This document shows, in pieces, positions 22,192-30,308 of a DNA stretch of 64,000 nucleotides. The first letter of the stretch is position 1; every line of letters begins with the position of its first letter. The translations under genes were made by a program, and so were the position numbers. The notes under the pieces are model-generated. The model had not been told where the DNA came from, did not search any database, and saw nothing but the letters and a program-made list of their open reading frames with translations. Origin of the DNA: Rhizobiaceae bacterium (GTDB taxonomy: Bacteria > Pseudomonadota > Alphaproteobacteria > Rhizobiales > Rhizobiaceae); the NCBI GenBank assembly GCA_019635755.1, contig JAHBYW010000002.1:558001-622000 (forward strand), read 5' to 3'.

Positions 22192-22221
22192 ACGGCCGCC
22201 TCCGGGGCGGCCGTTTCGTTT
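22192..22221 (+). terminator. Terminator of the DUF1127 gene
   Basis: Stem ACGGCCGCC (22192-22200) with GGCGGCCGT (22206-22214), 5-base loop, followed by TTTCGTTTCT. It lies 49 bases after the DUF1127 stop. Confidence 0.75.
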
Positions 22222-22233
22222 CTGAACGCGCGT

Positions 22234-22878
22234 CTACGACGGGCGGCGCGATCCCAGGACCCTGTCGAGGGTCACCAGCACGATCCACACCGTCACGAAC
22301 AGGGCGAAAATCGCGGCCGCGGCAGCGGCAACCGAAGCGCTGCCATTTCTTTCCACGTCGAGAAACGGGTAGGGGACTTCGCCGGCGATCGGCGCGCGCA
22401 GCATCACATAGATCAGATAGGCGGCCGGGTAGACGAGCCAGTACGGCACGTCGCGATATCGCGTGGTGCCGTCGCGCCCGTCGATCAGCCACCAGACGAC
22501 ATAGAGGCCCGGCGCGACGTAGTGCAGGACGATGTCGCAGAACAGGAGCCAGCCCTGCGGCTGCCAGAGGCTGGAGAGGACTGCGGCGTAGACGGCGAAC
22601 ACGATGACGATCGAGCCGGCGACGGCCGTGCGCACGCCTGCGCGGTTGAAGACGGCGCCCGGCCGCGCGAACAGCGCAGAGCCGTAGACGATTACGGCGG
22701 CGAGATTGGTCAGGATGGTGAAGTAGCTGAAGAAGCGGACGACGGCCGACATGACGGTGTGGCCGCCCCAGACGAACAGCGGCACGGAGATCGCGAACTG
22801 CAGGCCGAGGCCGACGATGCCGACAAGCAGGCCGGCGAGGGCGAGGCCGCGGCCGCGGGTGTCAGGCGCCGGCGCCAC
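22234..22878 (-). CDS. Pr6Pr family membrane protein
   Basis: A polytopic inner-membrane protein of about 214 residues with six predicted helices (for example GLALAGLLVGIVGLGLQFAI, VMSAVVRFFSYFTILTNLAA and YWLVYPAAYLIYVMLRAPI). The FSYFTILTN and VLHYVAPGLYVVWWL segments fit the Pr6Pr (FAR-17a/AIG1-like) family of unknown function. No ATG precedes the first helix: GTG at 22878 is chosen, TTG at 22908 is possible. Either start lies inside the end of the lipoprotein gene, so the pair is co-translated. Confidence 0.8.
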   Translation of the reverse strand: MAPAPDTRGRGLALAGLLVGIVGLGLQFAISVPLFVWGGHTVMSAVVRFFSYFTILTNLAAVIVYGSALFARPGAVFNRAGVRTAVAGSIVIVFAVYAAVLSSLWQPQGWLLFCDIVLHYVAPGLYVVWWLIDGRDGTTRYRDVPYWLVYPAAYLIYVMLRAPIAGEVPYPFLDVERNGSASVAAAAAAIFALFVTVWIVLVTLDRVLGSRRPS

Positions 22879-23269
22879 AATCGGTCGATCCGGCGGACCA
22901 GCGCGCAATATCGGCGCTGACGCGGGCGCCGAGCGGTTCGGACAGAAGCGGCCCGAACGTGTCCACGCGGGTGGAATTGCCGCTCGCCTGCACGACCAGC
23001 GCCGGCAGGCCGCCGAAATTCTTCGCCGGAACCAGCAGGAAGCGCGGGTTGCCGGTCATCGAGTTCAGCTCGTTGGCGAAGCGGTATGGCTTGAACGCCT
23101 TGTCGCCGCTGGCGAACCAGCATTTGTGCGCGGCGGTCGCGACCTGTTCCATCGTGCGAAGCGCCGCGCTCTTGCCGGAGGACGCGGGCGGGGCCGATTG
23201 CTGCGCCGACTGGCACGCGGCGAGGGCCAAAGCCAAGAGCAAAGCGGCAATTCTGGAGGGCAATGTCAT
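22862..23269 (-). CDS. Small lipoprotein of unknown function
   Basis: A 135-residue product with a lipoprotein signal: TLPSRIAALLLALALAACQS, lipobox LAAC with Cys19. The mature part is mostly alpha/beta with a single internal Cys-Trp (HKCWFASGDKAFKPYRFANE) and a C-terminal Cys (STDCGAGA) that may form a disulfide. Not recognised. The start at 23269 is chosen for the signal; the frame is open to 23317. It overlaps the Pr6Pr gene at the 3' end and follows purQ on the same strand after 44 bases. Confidence 0.8.
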   Translation of the reverse strand: MTLPSRIAALLLALALAACQSAQQSAPPASSGKSAALRTMEQVATAAHKCWFASGDKAFKPYRFANELNSMTGNPRFLLVPAKNFGGLPALVVQASGNSTRVDTFGPLLSEPLGARVSADIARWSAGSTDCGAGA

Positions 23270-23313
23270 GTCCGGAATGCTAGCCTGCAATCCTTGTCCC
23301 GCGCTTGAGCGGA

Positions 23314-23991
23314 TCACGCCGCCCGCCGCTCCGCGGCGAGCACACCCTCGAACAGCGCGCGGCCGTCGCTGCCGCCATGTGCCGGCTCGATCAGGTTTTC
23401 CGGATGCGGCATCAGGCCGAGCACGTTGCCGGCGTCGTTGACGATGCCGGCGATGTCGTTGACCGAGCCGTTCGGATTGGTGCCCTCGGCGTAGCGGAAC
23501 ACCACCTGGCCTTCGCCCTCGATGCGCTTCAGCGTCTCGGGGTCGGCGAAATAGTTGCCGTCATGGTGCGCGACCGGACAGCGGATGACCTGGCCCGGAG
23601 GGTAGTTGCGGGTGAATGCCGTGTTGGCGTTGGCGACCGACAGCTTCACCTCGCGGCAGACGAATTTCAGCGAGGCGTTGCGCATCAGCGCGCCGGGCAG
23701 CAGGCCTGCCTCCAGCAGGATCTGGAAGCCGTTGCACACGCCCATCACCATGACGCCCTTCGCCGCTTTCTCCGCCACCGCGCGCAGCACCGGCGTGCGC
23801 GCCGCGATCGCCCCGCAGCGCAGATAGTCGCCATAGGAGAAGCCCCCCGGAATGACGATCAGGTCGACGTCGGGAATCTCCGTATCGGTCTGCCAGGCGG
23901 TCACAGGCGCCTTGCCGGAAATCTTGGTCAGCGCCGCGATCATGTCGCGGTCGCGGTTCAGCCCCGGAAGAAGCACGACGGCGGTTTTCAT
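23314..23991 (-). CDS. purQ: Phosphoribosylformylglycinamidine synthase glutaminase subunit PurQ
   Basis: Class I glutamine amidotransferase that feeds ammonia to PurL. 225 residues, with nucleophile Cys86 in [11 protein letters not shown] and the catalytic His196/Glu198 in [23 protein letters not shown] is the usual PurQ loop. Its ATG shares one base with the stop of the DUF3592 gene upstream (TGATG), so translation is coupled to a membrane protein that has no known link to purines. Confidence 0.96.
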   Translation of the reverse strand: MKTAVVLLPGLNRDRDMIAALTKISGKAPVTAWQTDTEIPDVDLIVIPGGFSYGDYLRCGAIAARTPVLRAVAEKAAKGVMVMGVCNGFQILLEAGLLPGALMRNASLKFVCREVKLSVANANTAFTRNYPPGQVIRCPVAHHDGNYFADPETLKRIEGEGQVVFRYAEGTNPNGSVNDIAGIVNDAGNVLGLMPHPENLIEPAHGGSDGRALFEGVLAAERRAA

Positions 23992-24902
23992 CAGCGACCC
24001 CATCTCGGTTTGGCAGGCTCGGCGACGAGGGTCGCTCCGGGCCGGCGCCCGCCGGCGCGCGCGATCAGCCGCAGCACGATCCAGGCGACCAGCCCGGCGG
24101 CGAAAATGACCCCGGCGCCGATCACGACCTCGCGGTCGCCATTCGCGCCGGCCACCGCCAGCAGGGCGAAGAGCGTCGCGCCGATCAGCAGGACCAGGCC
24201 GACAATGCGCAGGAACCTTGCCCAGCCGGCAACCTGCGGGACGTCCGGCCCGGCAGTCGCGGCCTGGGCTGGCGGAGGCGCCGCGGCCGGCTGCTGGCCC
24301 CAGGCGGACTCCATCGACAGGGTCTGCGCCGCGGCCCGCTTCTCGTGGCGGCTGCGGTTGATGCCGGCGATGACGATGCCGAGCACCAGCGTCGCTCCCC
24401 AGATCGCCGCGCCGATGCCGGCGCCGCGCCACAGCATGTCCGTGTCCTCCGACGAGAACGGCCGCTGCACGTCCGTCAGGTTGGCCGGATCGACGACGAT
24501 GGGCACGCTGTCGCCGACGGCGAGCCTGTCAGTGGCGATGATGAGGGAGCGGACGGTGACGCGCTGCGGCTGGCCGCCGGCCTCGTAGGCGATGGTGGCG
24601 AACTCGGCCTCGCTGTAGCGCCAGGACTCGAACACGCCGTCGTTCTTCGCGACCGTCGCCGCGGCGTCTTCGCAGATCACCGTCTCGACGAGCTTCCAGT
24701 CCTTGCCGGTCTTCTTCTCGACGTCGCAGAGATAGTCGATCTTCTCGACCGTGGCGGTGACGTGGAGCCAGGTCTGGGAGCGGTCGTAGGACGACCAGGC
24801 CAGCCACGCGGTGATGCCGGCGATGATCAGGAAGATGAGGAAGCCGGTCAGCCCGACGACGGCGATGGTGACGCGCTGGGTGTAGGCGGCGGACGTGGTC
24901 AT
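23991..24902 (-). CDS. DUF3592 domain membrane protein
   Basis: A 303-residue protein. One N-terminal membrane helix ([20 protein letters not shown]) is followed by a beta-rich extracytoplasmic DUF3592 domain (residues about 45-150; [16 protein letters not shown] and [15 protein letters not shown]), a second helix near 160, a Pro/Ala-rich cytoplasmic linker ([14 protein letters not shown]) and two or more helices near 228-275. No enzyme motif. It sits inside the purine cluster between purS and purQ and is coupled to purQ by a one-base overlap. Function unknown. Confidence 0.82.
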   Translation of the reverse strand: MTTSAAYTQRVTIAVVGLTGFLIFLIIAGITAWLAWSSYDRSQTWLHVTATVEKIDYLCDVEKKTGKDWKLVETVICEDAAATVAKNDGVFESWRYSEAEFATIAYEAGGQPQRVTVRSLIIATDRLAVGDSVPIVVDPANLTDVQRPFSSEDTDMLWRGAGIGAAIWGATLVLGIVIAGINRSRHEKRAAAQTLSMESAWGQQPAAAPPPAQAATAGPDVPQVAGWARFLRIVGLVLLIGATLFALLAVAGANGDREVVIGAGVIFAAGLVAWIVLRLIARAGGRRPGATLVAEPAKPRWGR

Positions 24903-24949
24903 GTCTCAGGGACGCAGCCGTGCGGGACCATGGAAGCCGCGCCGACAGG

Positions 24950-25198
24950 TCATGCCGGCGTGTAGAGCGGCCGCGGCCGCTCTGCCAGTTCGCGCAGCTG
25001 CAGCCGGCGCTCGATACGGTCGTCGTGACCCGCCAGGATGCCGCAGATGTTGTGAACATCGTTCTGCGTGCCGAGCTGTGTCAGGCGAATGGAGACGAGG
25101 TCTTGACGAACCTCTCCCAATCCATCGTTCACCAGGGACAGATCGGCCTGCATCTTCTCGATCAATTCGAACACCAGATCGTTCGTGACCTCAGCCAT
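24950..25198 (-). CDS. Small helical protein between purS and purQ
   Basis: An 82-residue protein, largely a single amphipathic helix: TNDLVFELIEKMQADLSLVN then DGLGEVRQDLVSIRLTQLG, with heptad-like hydrophobic spacing consistent with a coiled coil. It starts 12 bases after the purS stop on the same strand, so it is co-transcribed with the purine genes. Related short coiled-coil proteins are common in rhizobia but without assigned function. A Cys and His in the middle (HNICGILAGHDDR) are the only possible functional residues seen. Confidence 0.75.
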   Translation of the reverse strand: MAEVTNDLVFELIEKMQADLSLVNDGLGEVRQDLVSIRLTQLGTQNDVHNICGILAGHDDRIERRLQLRELAERPRPLYTPA

Positions 25199-25210
25199 CG
25201 TCCGGTATCC

Positions 25211-25456
25211 TCAGACGATGGCCACACTATAGTTTTCGATCACCGTGTTTGCGAGCAGCTTCTCGCACATGGCCTTGAGCTCGGCCTCTGCCTTGTCCTT
25301 GTCGCTGCCGTCGATCTCGACGTCGAAGACCTTGCCCTGGCGCACGGAATTCACGCCGCCGAAACCCAGCGTGCCGAGCGCGCCCTCGATTGCCTTGCCC
25401 TGCGGATCGAGGACGCCGTTCTTGAGCGTGACGGTGACGCGAGCCTTGATCGTCAA
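25211..25456 (-). CDS. purS: FGAM synthase subunit PurS
   Basis: Small dimeric subunit that bridges PurQ and PurL. 81 residues with the whole family pattern: KARVTVTLKNGVLDPQGKAI, then LGTLGFGGVNSVRQGKVFD. The start is TTG at 25456, since no ATG or GTG lies in frame before the conserved N-terminus. The ribosome-binding region upstream is provided by a half palindromic repeat (GGATGAGGATGG then CTGGGA). Downstream of purC by 49 bases. Confidence 0.94.
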   Translation of the reverse strand: MTIKARVTVTLKNGVLDPQGKAIEGALGTLGFGGVNSVRQGKVFDVEIDGSDKDKAEAELKAMCEKLLANTVIENYSVAIV

Positions 25457-25466
25457 ATCCCAGCCA

Positions 25467-25506
25467 TCCTCATCCTGAGGTGCGAACGCGGTGAGCCTCG
25501 AAGGAT
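25467..25506. repeat. Half copy of the CTTCGAGGCTC palindromic repeat between purC and purS
   Basis: Minus strand reads ATCCTTCGAGGCTCACCGCG and then TTCGCACCTCAGGATGAGGA, matching the left arm of the element inside the trmJ-like gene (8846-8895). It begins at the purC stop codon and ends about ten bases before the purS start. Confidence 0.7.
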
Positions 25507-26300
25507 CAGTGCGGCTTGCCCTTGGGGCCGTCGCTCGAGGCGACCAGCACCGGGCCTGTGGGCCGCGGCGGCTCGTTCTCGTTCATGATGCCGAGCCTGC
25601 GGGCGACCTCCTGATAGGCCTCGACCAGCCCGCCCATGTCACGGCGGAAGCGGTCCTTGTCGAGCTTCTCCTGGGTCTGGATGTCCCAGAGCCGGCAGGA
25701 GTCCGGCGAGATCTCGTCGGCGACGACGATGCGCATCATGTCGCCCTCGAACAGCCGGCCGCACTCGATCTTGAAGTCGACCAGCTGGATGCCGACGCCG
25801 AGGAACAGCCCCGACAGGAAATCGTTGACGCGGATGGCCAGCGCCATGATGTCGTCGATCTCCTGCGGCGAGGCCCAGCCGAAGGCGGTGATGTGCTCTT
25901 CGGAGACCATCGGGTCGTCCAGCGCATCGGCCTTGTAGTAGAACTCGATGATCGAGCGGGGCAGCACCGTGCCTTCCTCGATGCCGAGGCGCTTGGCGAG
26001 CGAGCCGGCGGCGATGTTGCGCACCACCACTTCCAGCGGGATGATCTCGACTTCCTTGATCAGCTGCTCGCGCATGTTCAGCCGGCGGATGAAGTGCGTC
26101 GGGATGCCCATGCGGTTCAGATGGCTGAAGATATGCTCCGAGATGCGGTTGTTGAGCACGCCCTTGCCGTCGACGACCTCGTGCTTCTTCTTGTTGAAGG
26201 CGGTGGCGTCGTCCTTGAAGAACTGGATCAGCGTGCCGGGCTCCGGACCTTCATACAGAATCTTGGCCTTGCCCTCGTAGATTCGGCGGCGACTTTTCAT
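25506..26300 (-). CDS. purC: SAICAR synthetase
   Basis: Joins CAIR and aspartate with ATP to make SAICAR in purine synthesis. 264 residues. The N-terminal [23 protein letters not shown]-site [32 protein letters not shown] and the signature [27 protein letters not shown] region (split here for length) are intact. The C-terminal 20 residues are Pro/Gly-rich and not conserved. First gene of the purC-purS-x-DUF3592-purQ transcript; the 277 bases upstream hold no gene and presumably contain the promoter. Confidence 0.97.
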   Translation of the reverse strand: MKSRRRIYEGKAKILYEGPEPGTLIQFFKDDATAFNKKKHEVVDGKGVLNNRISEHIFSHLNRMGIPTHFIRRLNMREQLIKEVEIIPLEVVVRNIAAGSLAKRLGIEEGTVLPRSIIEFYYKADALDDPMVSEEHITAFGWASPQEIDDIMALAIRVNDFLSGLFLGVGIQLVDFKIECGRLFEGDMMRIVVADEISPDSCRLWDIQTQEKLDKDRFRRDMGGLVEAYQEVARRLGIMNENEPPRPTGPVLVASSDGPKGKPH

Positions 26301-26577
26301 AGCGGGTTTTCTCTGGTTCGGGACGCAAGGGGCATACGAACGGTCTCCCTTGCTTGCGCGGCGATTGTGCGGCGCGGTGGCGTCAGCCGCTGTCTATCGC
26401 AATCGGGGGGCTGGCTCAATGTGCATTCGCTGCCATCAACCGGTTTCGCCCGCGAAATGCCGCAGTGCAGCAAGGCCGCTGGATATTGACCGGGCGCGGG
26501 GGTTTTGGTTTCTCGGTGCCGACCACATATAGGGCCGGACGCGGCCGATTCGGCCGATCACAGCGCGGAGGACTGCC

Positions 26578-26898
26578 GTGAGCAACATGAAGGACCGCCA
26601 GGAAGGCTTCGAGCGCAAGTTCGCCTTCGACGAGGAACTGCGCTTCAAGGCGACCGCCCGGCGCAACAAGCTACTCGGGTTGTGGGCGGCGGAGCTGCTC
26701 GGCAAGGCGGGCGCCGATGCCGACGCCTATGCCAAGGAGGTCGTGAAGTCGGACTTCGAGGAAGCGGGCGACGACGATGTGTTCCGCAAGGTGCGCAAGG
26801 ACTTCGACGCCGCGGGCGTGCAGCAGTCCGACCACCAGATCCGGCGCACGATGGAGGAATTGATGGCGACCGCCGTGGAGCAGGTGAGGAACGCCTGA
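26578..26898 (+). CDS. F1Fo-ATPase inhibitor zeta subunit (DUF1476)
   Basis: A 106-residue four-helix protein of the DUF1476 family, identified in Paracoccus as the zeta subunit that blocks ATP hydrolysis by the F1Fo-ATPase. The N-terminal inhibitory region (KDRQEGFERKFAFDEELRFK) and ARRNKLLGLWAAELLG are well kept. GTG at 26578 is chosen as start because GGAGG (26567-26571) is six bases away; the ATG at 26587 would be 15 bases off. Divergent from purC, with a strong terminator after it. ATP synthase genes are not nearby. Confidence 0.92.
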   Translation: MSNMKDRQEGFERKFAFDEELRFKATARRNKLLGLWAAELLGKAGADADAYAKEVVKSDFEEAGDDDVFRKVRKDFDAAGVQQSDHQIRRTMEELMATAVEQVRNA

Positions 26899-26918
26899 CC
26901 GGGTCTCCTGGACCAACG

Positions 26919-26945
26919 AAACCGCCCGTCGCCGGGCGGTTTTTT
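26919..26945 (+). terminator. Terminator of the zeta-subunit gene
   Basis: AACCGCCCG with CGGGCGGTT around a TCGC tetraloop, followed by six T (26940-26945). A classic intrinsic terminator, 20 bases after the stop. Confidence 0.92.
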
Positions 26946-27001
26946 GTTGCGCCGTCCGGGGTTTGACCTGAAATGGCTGCCGTCGAGGAAAGGATCGCGG
27001 G

Positions 27002-27775
27002 ATGGGGCTGAGGGACAGGCTTGAAGCGGGGGACGTGCTCTTCACCGCCTGGTCGGGCGTGCCCGACACGATCATCGTCGAGCTGCTGGCGCTGCAGGGC
27101 TTCGACGCGGTGACGCTCGACATGCAGCATGGCGCGCATCACGAGGAGAGCGTGGTGCGCTGCATCCCGGGAATCCATGCCGCCAAGAAGCCGGCGATCG
27201 TGCGCATCCCGGTCGGCCGCTTCGACATGGCGAGCCGGGCGCTCGACTTCGGCGCCGACGCGGTGATCGGCCCGATGATCAATTCGCTGGACGACGCGCG
27301 GCGCTTCGCCGCCGCGATGAAGTATCCGCCGCTCGGCGAACGTTCCTGGGGACCGACCTTCGGCCTGCCGCGCCGGGGCGGGACCATGGCCGACTGGCTC
27401 GGCCAGTCGAACCAGCGGACGCTGTCCTTCGCGATGGTCGAGACGCGGGCGGCGCTCGCCGTCGCCGACGGCATCCTCGACACGCCCGGCATCGACGGCA
27501 TCTTCCTGGGCCCGGCCGATTTCTCGATCGCGTGGACGAATGGCGGCTCGGTCAATCCGCGCAACGAGGAGATGATGGGCGCGGTAGAGGACATCGCCCG
27601 GCGGACACGCGCCAAGGGCAAGTTCGCGGCGATCTACCTGAGCGATCCCGCCGACACGGCGAAGCTCGCCGGCTGGGGCTTCCAGCTCTTCGCCTTCGGC
27701 CAGGAGGTACAGCTCTTCGCGCGCGGGGCGGAGGCGATCCTGGGGCCTGCGCGGGCGGCGCTCAAGCCGGCCTGA
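27002..27775 (+). CDS. HpcH/HpaI family aldolase
   Basis: A 257-residue class II pyruvate aldolase of the 4-hydroxy-2-oxoheptanedioate (HpaI)/2-keto-3-deoxy-rhamnonate group. Metal-dependent retro-aldol cleavage giving pyruvate is expected. Seen: DMQHGAHHEE (general base His region), KPAIVRIPVGRFDMASRALD with the conserved Arg, GADAVIGPMINSLDDAR, and the metal ligands in METRAAL and LGPADFSIAWTN (here FAMVETRAAL). The substrate cannot be fixed from sequence. The TIM-barrel length fits. A terminator before it isolates it from the upstream gene. Confidence 0.9.
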   Translation: MGLRDRLEAGDVLFTAWSGVPDTIIVELLALQGFDAVTLDMQHGAHHEESVVRCIPGIHAAKKPAIVRIPVGRFDMASRALDFGADAVIGPMINSLDDARRFAAAMKYPPLGERSWGPTFGLPRRGGTMADWLGQSNQRTLSFAMVETRAALAVADGILDTPGIDGIFLGPADFSIAWTNGGSVNPRNEEMMGAVEDIARRTRAKGKFAAIYLSDPADTAKLAGWGFQLFAFGQEVQLFARGAEAILGPARAALKPA

Positions 27776-27801
27776 CGCACCGCCACGGCGGGCAGGCAGG
27801 C

Positions 27802-28350
27802 CTACAGCCGCGACAGGAACTTGGCGAAGGCCATGGAACCCTCCGGCCAGGGCCCGTAGCCCGAATCGGCGTTGATGTGACCCGCTTCGCCGGCGTCGAC
27901 GAAGAGCGAACCCCAGGCGGCGGCCGTGTCCTCGGCCACGTCAAATGCGCTGAATGGGTCGTTGCGGCTGGCGACGGCGATCGACGGGAAGGGCAGGGGA
28001 TCGCGCGGGTAGGGCCCGAACGTCATCAGGTGTTTCGGCCGGATGTCGGGGTTGGCCACGTCGGGGATGGCGACGAGGAAAGCGCCGGCGACCGGCTTCT
28101 CGAAGCGCGGGATGGCGTGGACGAGCGCGGCGACGCCCAGCGAATGCGCGACCAGCACCACCGGCCGCTCGGCGCCGTTCACCGCGTCGGCGACGCGCTC
28201 GGCCCAGTCCTCGCGCACCGGCTTCGTCCATTCGTCCTGCTCGACGCGCCGCGCGGTCGACAGCTTGGCCTGCCAGCGGGTCTGCCAGTGATCCGGGCCC
28301 GAATTGGTGTAGCCCGGCACGATCAGGATATCGGCGTCCTTGACTTTCAT
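27802..28350 (-). CDS. RBBP9/YdeN-family serine hydrolase
   Basis: A 182-residue small alpha/beta hydrolase. The N-terminus ADILIVPGYTNSGPDHWQTR is the typical RBBP9/YdeN pattern; the nucleophile serine is in VLVAHSLGVAALVHA, the acid in ASRNDPF and the histidine in EAGHINADSGYGPWPEG. Cytoplasmic; substrates of bacterial members are mostly unknown. Start at 28350 (MKVKDAD) or three codons earlier. Convergent with the aldolase gene. Confidence 0.88.
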   Translation of the reverse strand: MKVKDADILIVPGYTNSGPDHWQTRWQAKLSTARRVEQDEWTKPVREDWAERVADAVNGAERPVVLVAHSLGVAALVHAIPRFEKPVAGAFLVAIPDVANPDIRPKHLMTFGPYPRDPLPFPSIAVASRNDPFSAFDVAEDTAAAWGSLFVDAGEAGHINADSGYGPWPEGSMAFAKFLSRL

Positions 28351-28536
28351 GGCCCGCATCTAGTGCGTTTCCGGCGCCGATTGAAGCCGGCGCTTTGCAT
28401 AGGTCCCACCCGGAAGTTGCATTCCAGTGAACGACGTGTTCGCTCTTTTGTGACTTGTGTGAACAATCGTGGAGGACGATCTTTCCTCCAACATTCCAGC
28501 AATGCGCCGGCGCACCCGGCGCCGGAGAATTGCATC

Positions 28537-29436
28537 GTGGACATCAACAGGCGTACGCTTGTCGGCGCAGCCGGCGCCATCGCACTCGAACGGGCGACGG
28601 GCCTGGCCCGCGCGGAGGCTCCCATGACCACACTTCCCTTTGCGGCGGATGCGCCGGTGAGCATCGGCCATGTCGGCATCAAAGCCAAGGACGTGGAGAC
28701 CGTCGCGCAGTACTACCGCGACGTCGTCGGCCTGCAGGACGTGTCCCGCAAGGCGGGCGGCATCGTGCTCGGCGCCGGCGGCAGGCCGCTGCTGGAGATC
28801 GAGGAGTTCAAGTCGGCCCGGCCGGACGATCCGCGCAGCGCAGGCCTCTACCACACCGCGTTCCTGCTGCCGTCGCGGCCGGACCTGGCGCGCTGGGCGC
28901 GCCGCGCCATCGACCGCCAGACGGCCGTGGTCGGCGCGTCGGACCACTATGTGTCGGAGGCGATCTACCTGACCGACCCGGAGGGCAACGGCATCGAGAT
29001 CTATGCCGACCGACCGGAGAACACCTGGGGATGGGACGGCGACAAGGTCCGCATGGGTACGGTGCCGCTGGATGTCGGCAATCTGCTGGGCGAATTGCAG
29101 CCCGGCGATGCCGGCTGGCAGGGCGCGCCGGAGAACTCGATGGTGGGCCACGTTCATCTGCGCGTCGGCGACACGGCGGCAGCCGAGAAATTCTGGAACG
29201 AGGAGCTCGGCTTCGACACGGTCGCTCAGTACGGCAGCCAGGCGGTGTTCCTCTCGACCGGCGGCTATCACCACCACGTCGGCGCGAATTCCTGGCAGAG
29301 CCGCGGCGCCAAGGAGCGCGACGCCGACCGGACCGGACTGTCCTACGTTATCCTGAACTCGCGCGTCGCGAGCGGGGAGAAGACGTTCGAGGACCCGTGG
29401 GGCAACGTTATCCGCGTGGTGCCGACGGCCTCCTAG
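28537..29436 (+). CDS. VOC-family (CatE-like) protein with possible Tat signal
   Basis: Two vicinal-oxygen-chelate domains: VSIGHVGIKAKDVETVAQYY (first His ligand), YHTAFLLPSRPDLARWARRA, EIYADRPENTW, then MVGHVHLRVGDTAAAEKFWN and GYHHHVGANSW, a layout like the catechol 2,3-dioxygenase CatE of Bacillus. The GTG at 28537 (GGAG nine bases before) gives 299 residues with an N-terminus MDINRRTLVGAAGAIALERA that resembles a twin-arginine signal (NRRTLVG). The ATG at 28624, also with a GGAGG, gives a cytoplasmic 270-residue form. Which is used is open. The substrate is unknown. Confidence 0.82.
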   Translation: MDINRRTLVGAAGAIALERATGLARAEAPMTTLPFAADAPVSIGHVGIKAKDVETVAQYYRDVVGLQDVSRKAGGIVLGAGGRPLLEIEEFKSARPDDPRSAGLYHTAFLLPSRPDLARWARRAIDRQTAVVGASDHYVSEAIYLTDPEGNGIEIYADRPENTWGWDGDKVRMGTVPLDVGNLLGELQPGDAGWQGAPENSMVGHVHLRVGDTAAAEKFWNEELGFDTVAQYGSQAVFLSTGGYHHHVGANSWQSRGAKERDADRTGLSYVILNSRVASGEKTFEDPWGNVIRVVPTAS

Positions 29437-29484
29437 ACCGTGACGCCGGACGGCGCGCAGCCGGCCGGCGACCGGCCGGGCGCG

Positions 29485-29964
29485 TCAGCGGCCCGCACCC
29501 TTCAGCGCGCGGCGCCTCGCCTCGTCGATCAGCATGTTCGCGACCTGCATGCGCTGGATGGCGCGCTCCCGCATGTGCGGGGGCAGCCGGTCGGGATGGT
29601 TGGCGAAGGCGAAGGCCCGGCGGATGCGGGCGAACTCGGCCGGCGCGCGGGCGCCGTCGAGGTTGAGTTCGAGGGAGATCGCCTCGGGTTCGACCGGGAG
29701 CGCCTCGATCGTGTCGGCGACGGCCTCCTCGGCCGGCTCGGCCGCGGCGAACAGTTCCTCCAGATCGGCGTCCGAGGCGACGTCCATGTATTCGGCGGCG
29801 ACCGCGTCGGACGACACCTGGATGCGGCCCGAATGCAGCTCCTCCACGACCGAAAGGTAGTCGAAGGGGATCGACGGCCGCGCCGTCGCTTCGGCATTGG
29901 CTTCCGCCGCGGCGACGAGGTCGTCCAGCAGCGATGCGAAGTCGCGAGTGGGTTGAACGCCCAT
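29485..29964 (-). CDS. Acidic protein with C-terminal J-domain-like segment
   Basis: A 159-residue protein. The N-terminal 105 residues are acidic and Ala/Glu-rich with no known fold. The C-terminal part, FARIRRAFAFANHPDRLPPH then MRERAIQRMQVANMLIDEAR, carries the HPD tripeptide (123-125) between two helices as in DnaJ J-domains, though the preceding helix is short and lacks the usual Tyr-Leu start. It may be a divergent DnaK co-chaperone. The start at 29964 is fixed by AAAGGAGG five bases upstream. Convergent with the VOC gene. Confidence 0.75.
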   Translation of the reverse strand: MGVQPTRDFASLLDDLVAAAEANAEATARPSIPFDYLSVVEELHSGRIQVSSDAVAAEYMDVASDADLEELFAAAEPAEEAVADTIEALPVEPEAISLELNLDGARAPAEFARIRRAFAFANHPDRLPPHMRERAIQRMQVANMLIDEARRRALKGAGR

Positions 29965-30070
29965 GGCAGCCTCCTTTCGCATCTAATGCCCGACCCGCCG
30001 TTCCGATCCCTCATCTATCACGAAGCGGTTAACAAGGGTGATCCGGGATCGCGCGGAGTTTAGGCTTCGC

Positions 30071-30101
30071 AAAAAAGAGGGCCGTACCGGCGGTACGGCC
30101 C
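30071..30101 (-). terminator. Minus-strand hairpin with T tract (terminator or small RNA end)
   Basis: GGGCCGTACC (30079-30088) pairs with GGTACGGCCC (30092-30101). On the minus strand it is followed by TCTTTTTT. No gene on the minus strand ends just before it; it may block antisense transcription from 31-32 kb from reaching the J-domain gene, or end an unannotated small RNA in 30102-30308. Confidence 0.55.
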
Positions 30102-30308
30102 AGTTGCGCCACTCGGGCGAGGAAAAACCGGCCATGGGCCAGCGCCGAAGCTACGCGGCGGCGCGGCGCGGAGTTTCACAGGTGGATCAATTTGCGCCGC
30201 GCCCTTCGGCCGACGCCCGGCCCCCCGCTGTGCCGCCCCCCAGTGCCGCGCCTTCGCCCCATGTCCGCCCGATTCCGTGCTAGGTTCGGGCCGAACCGGG
30301 GAGAAACC

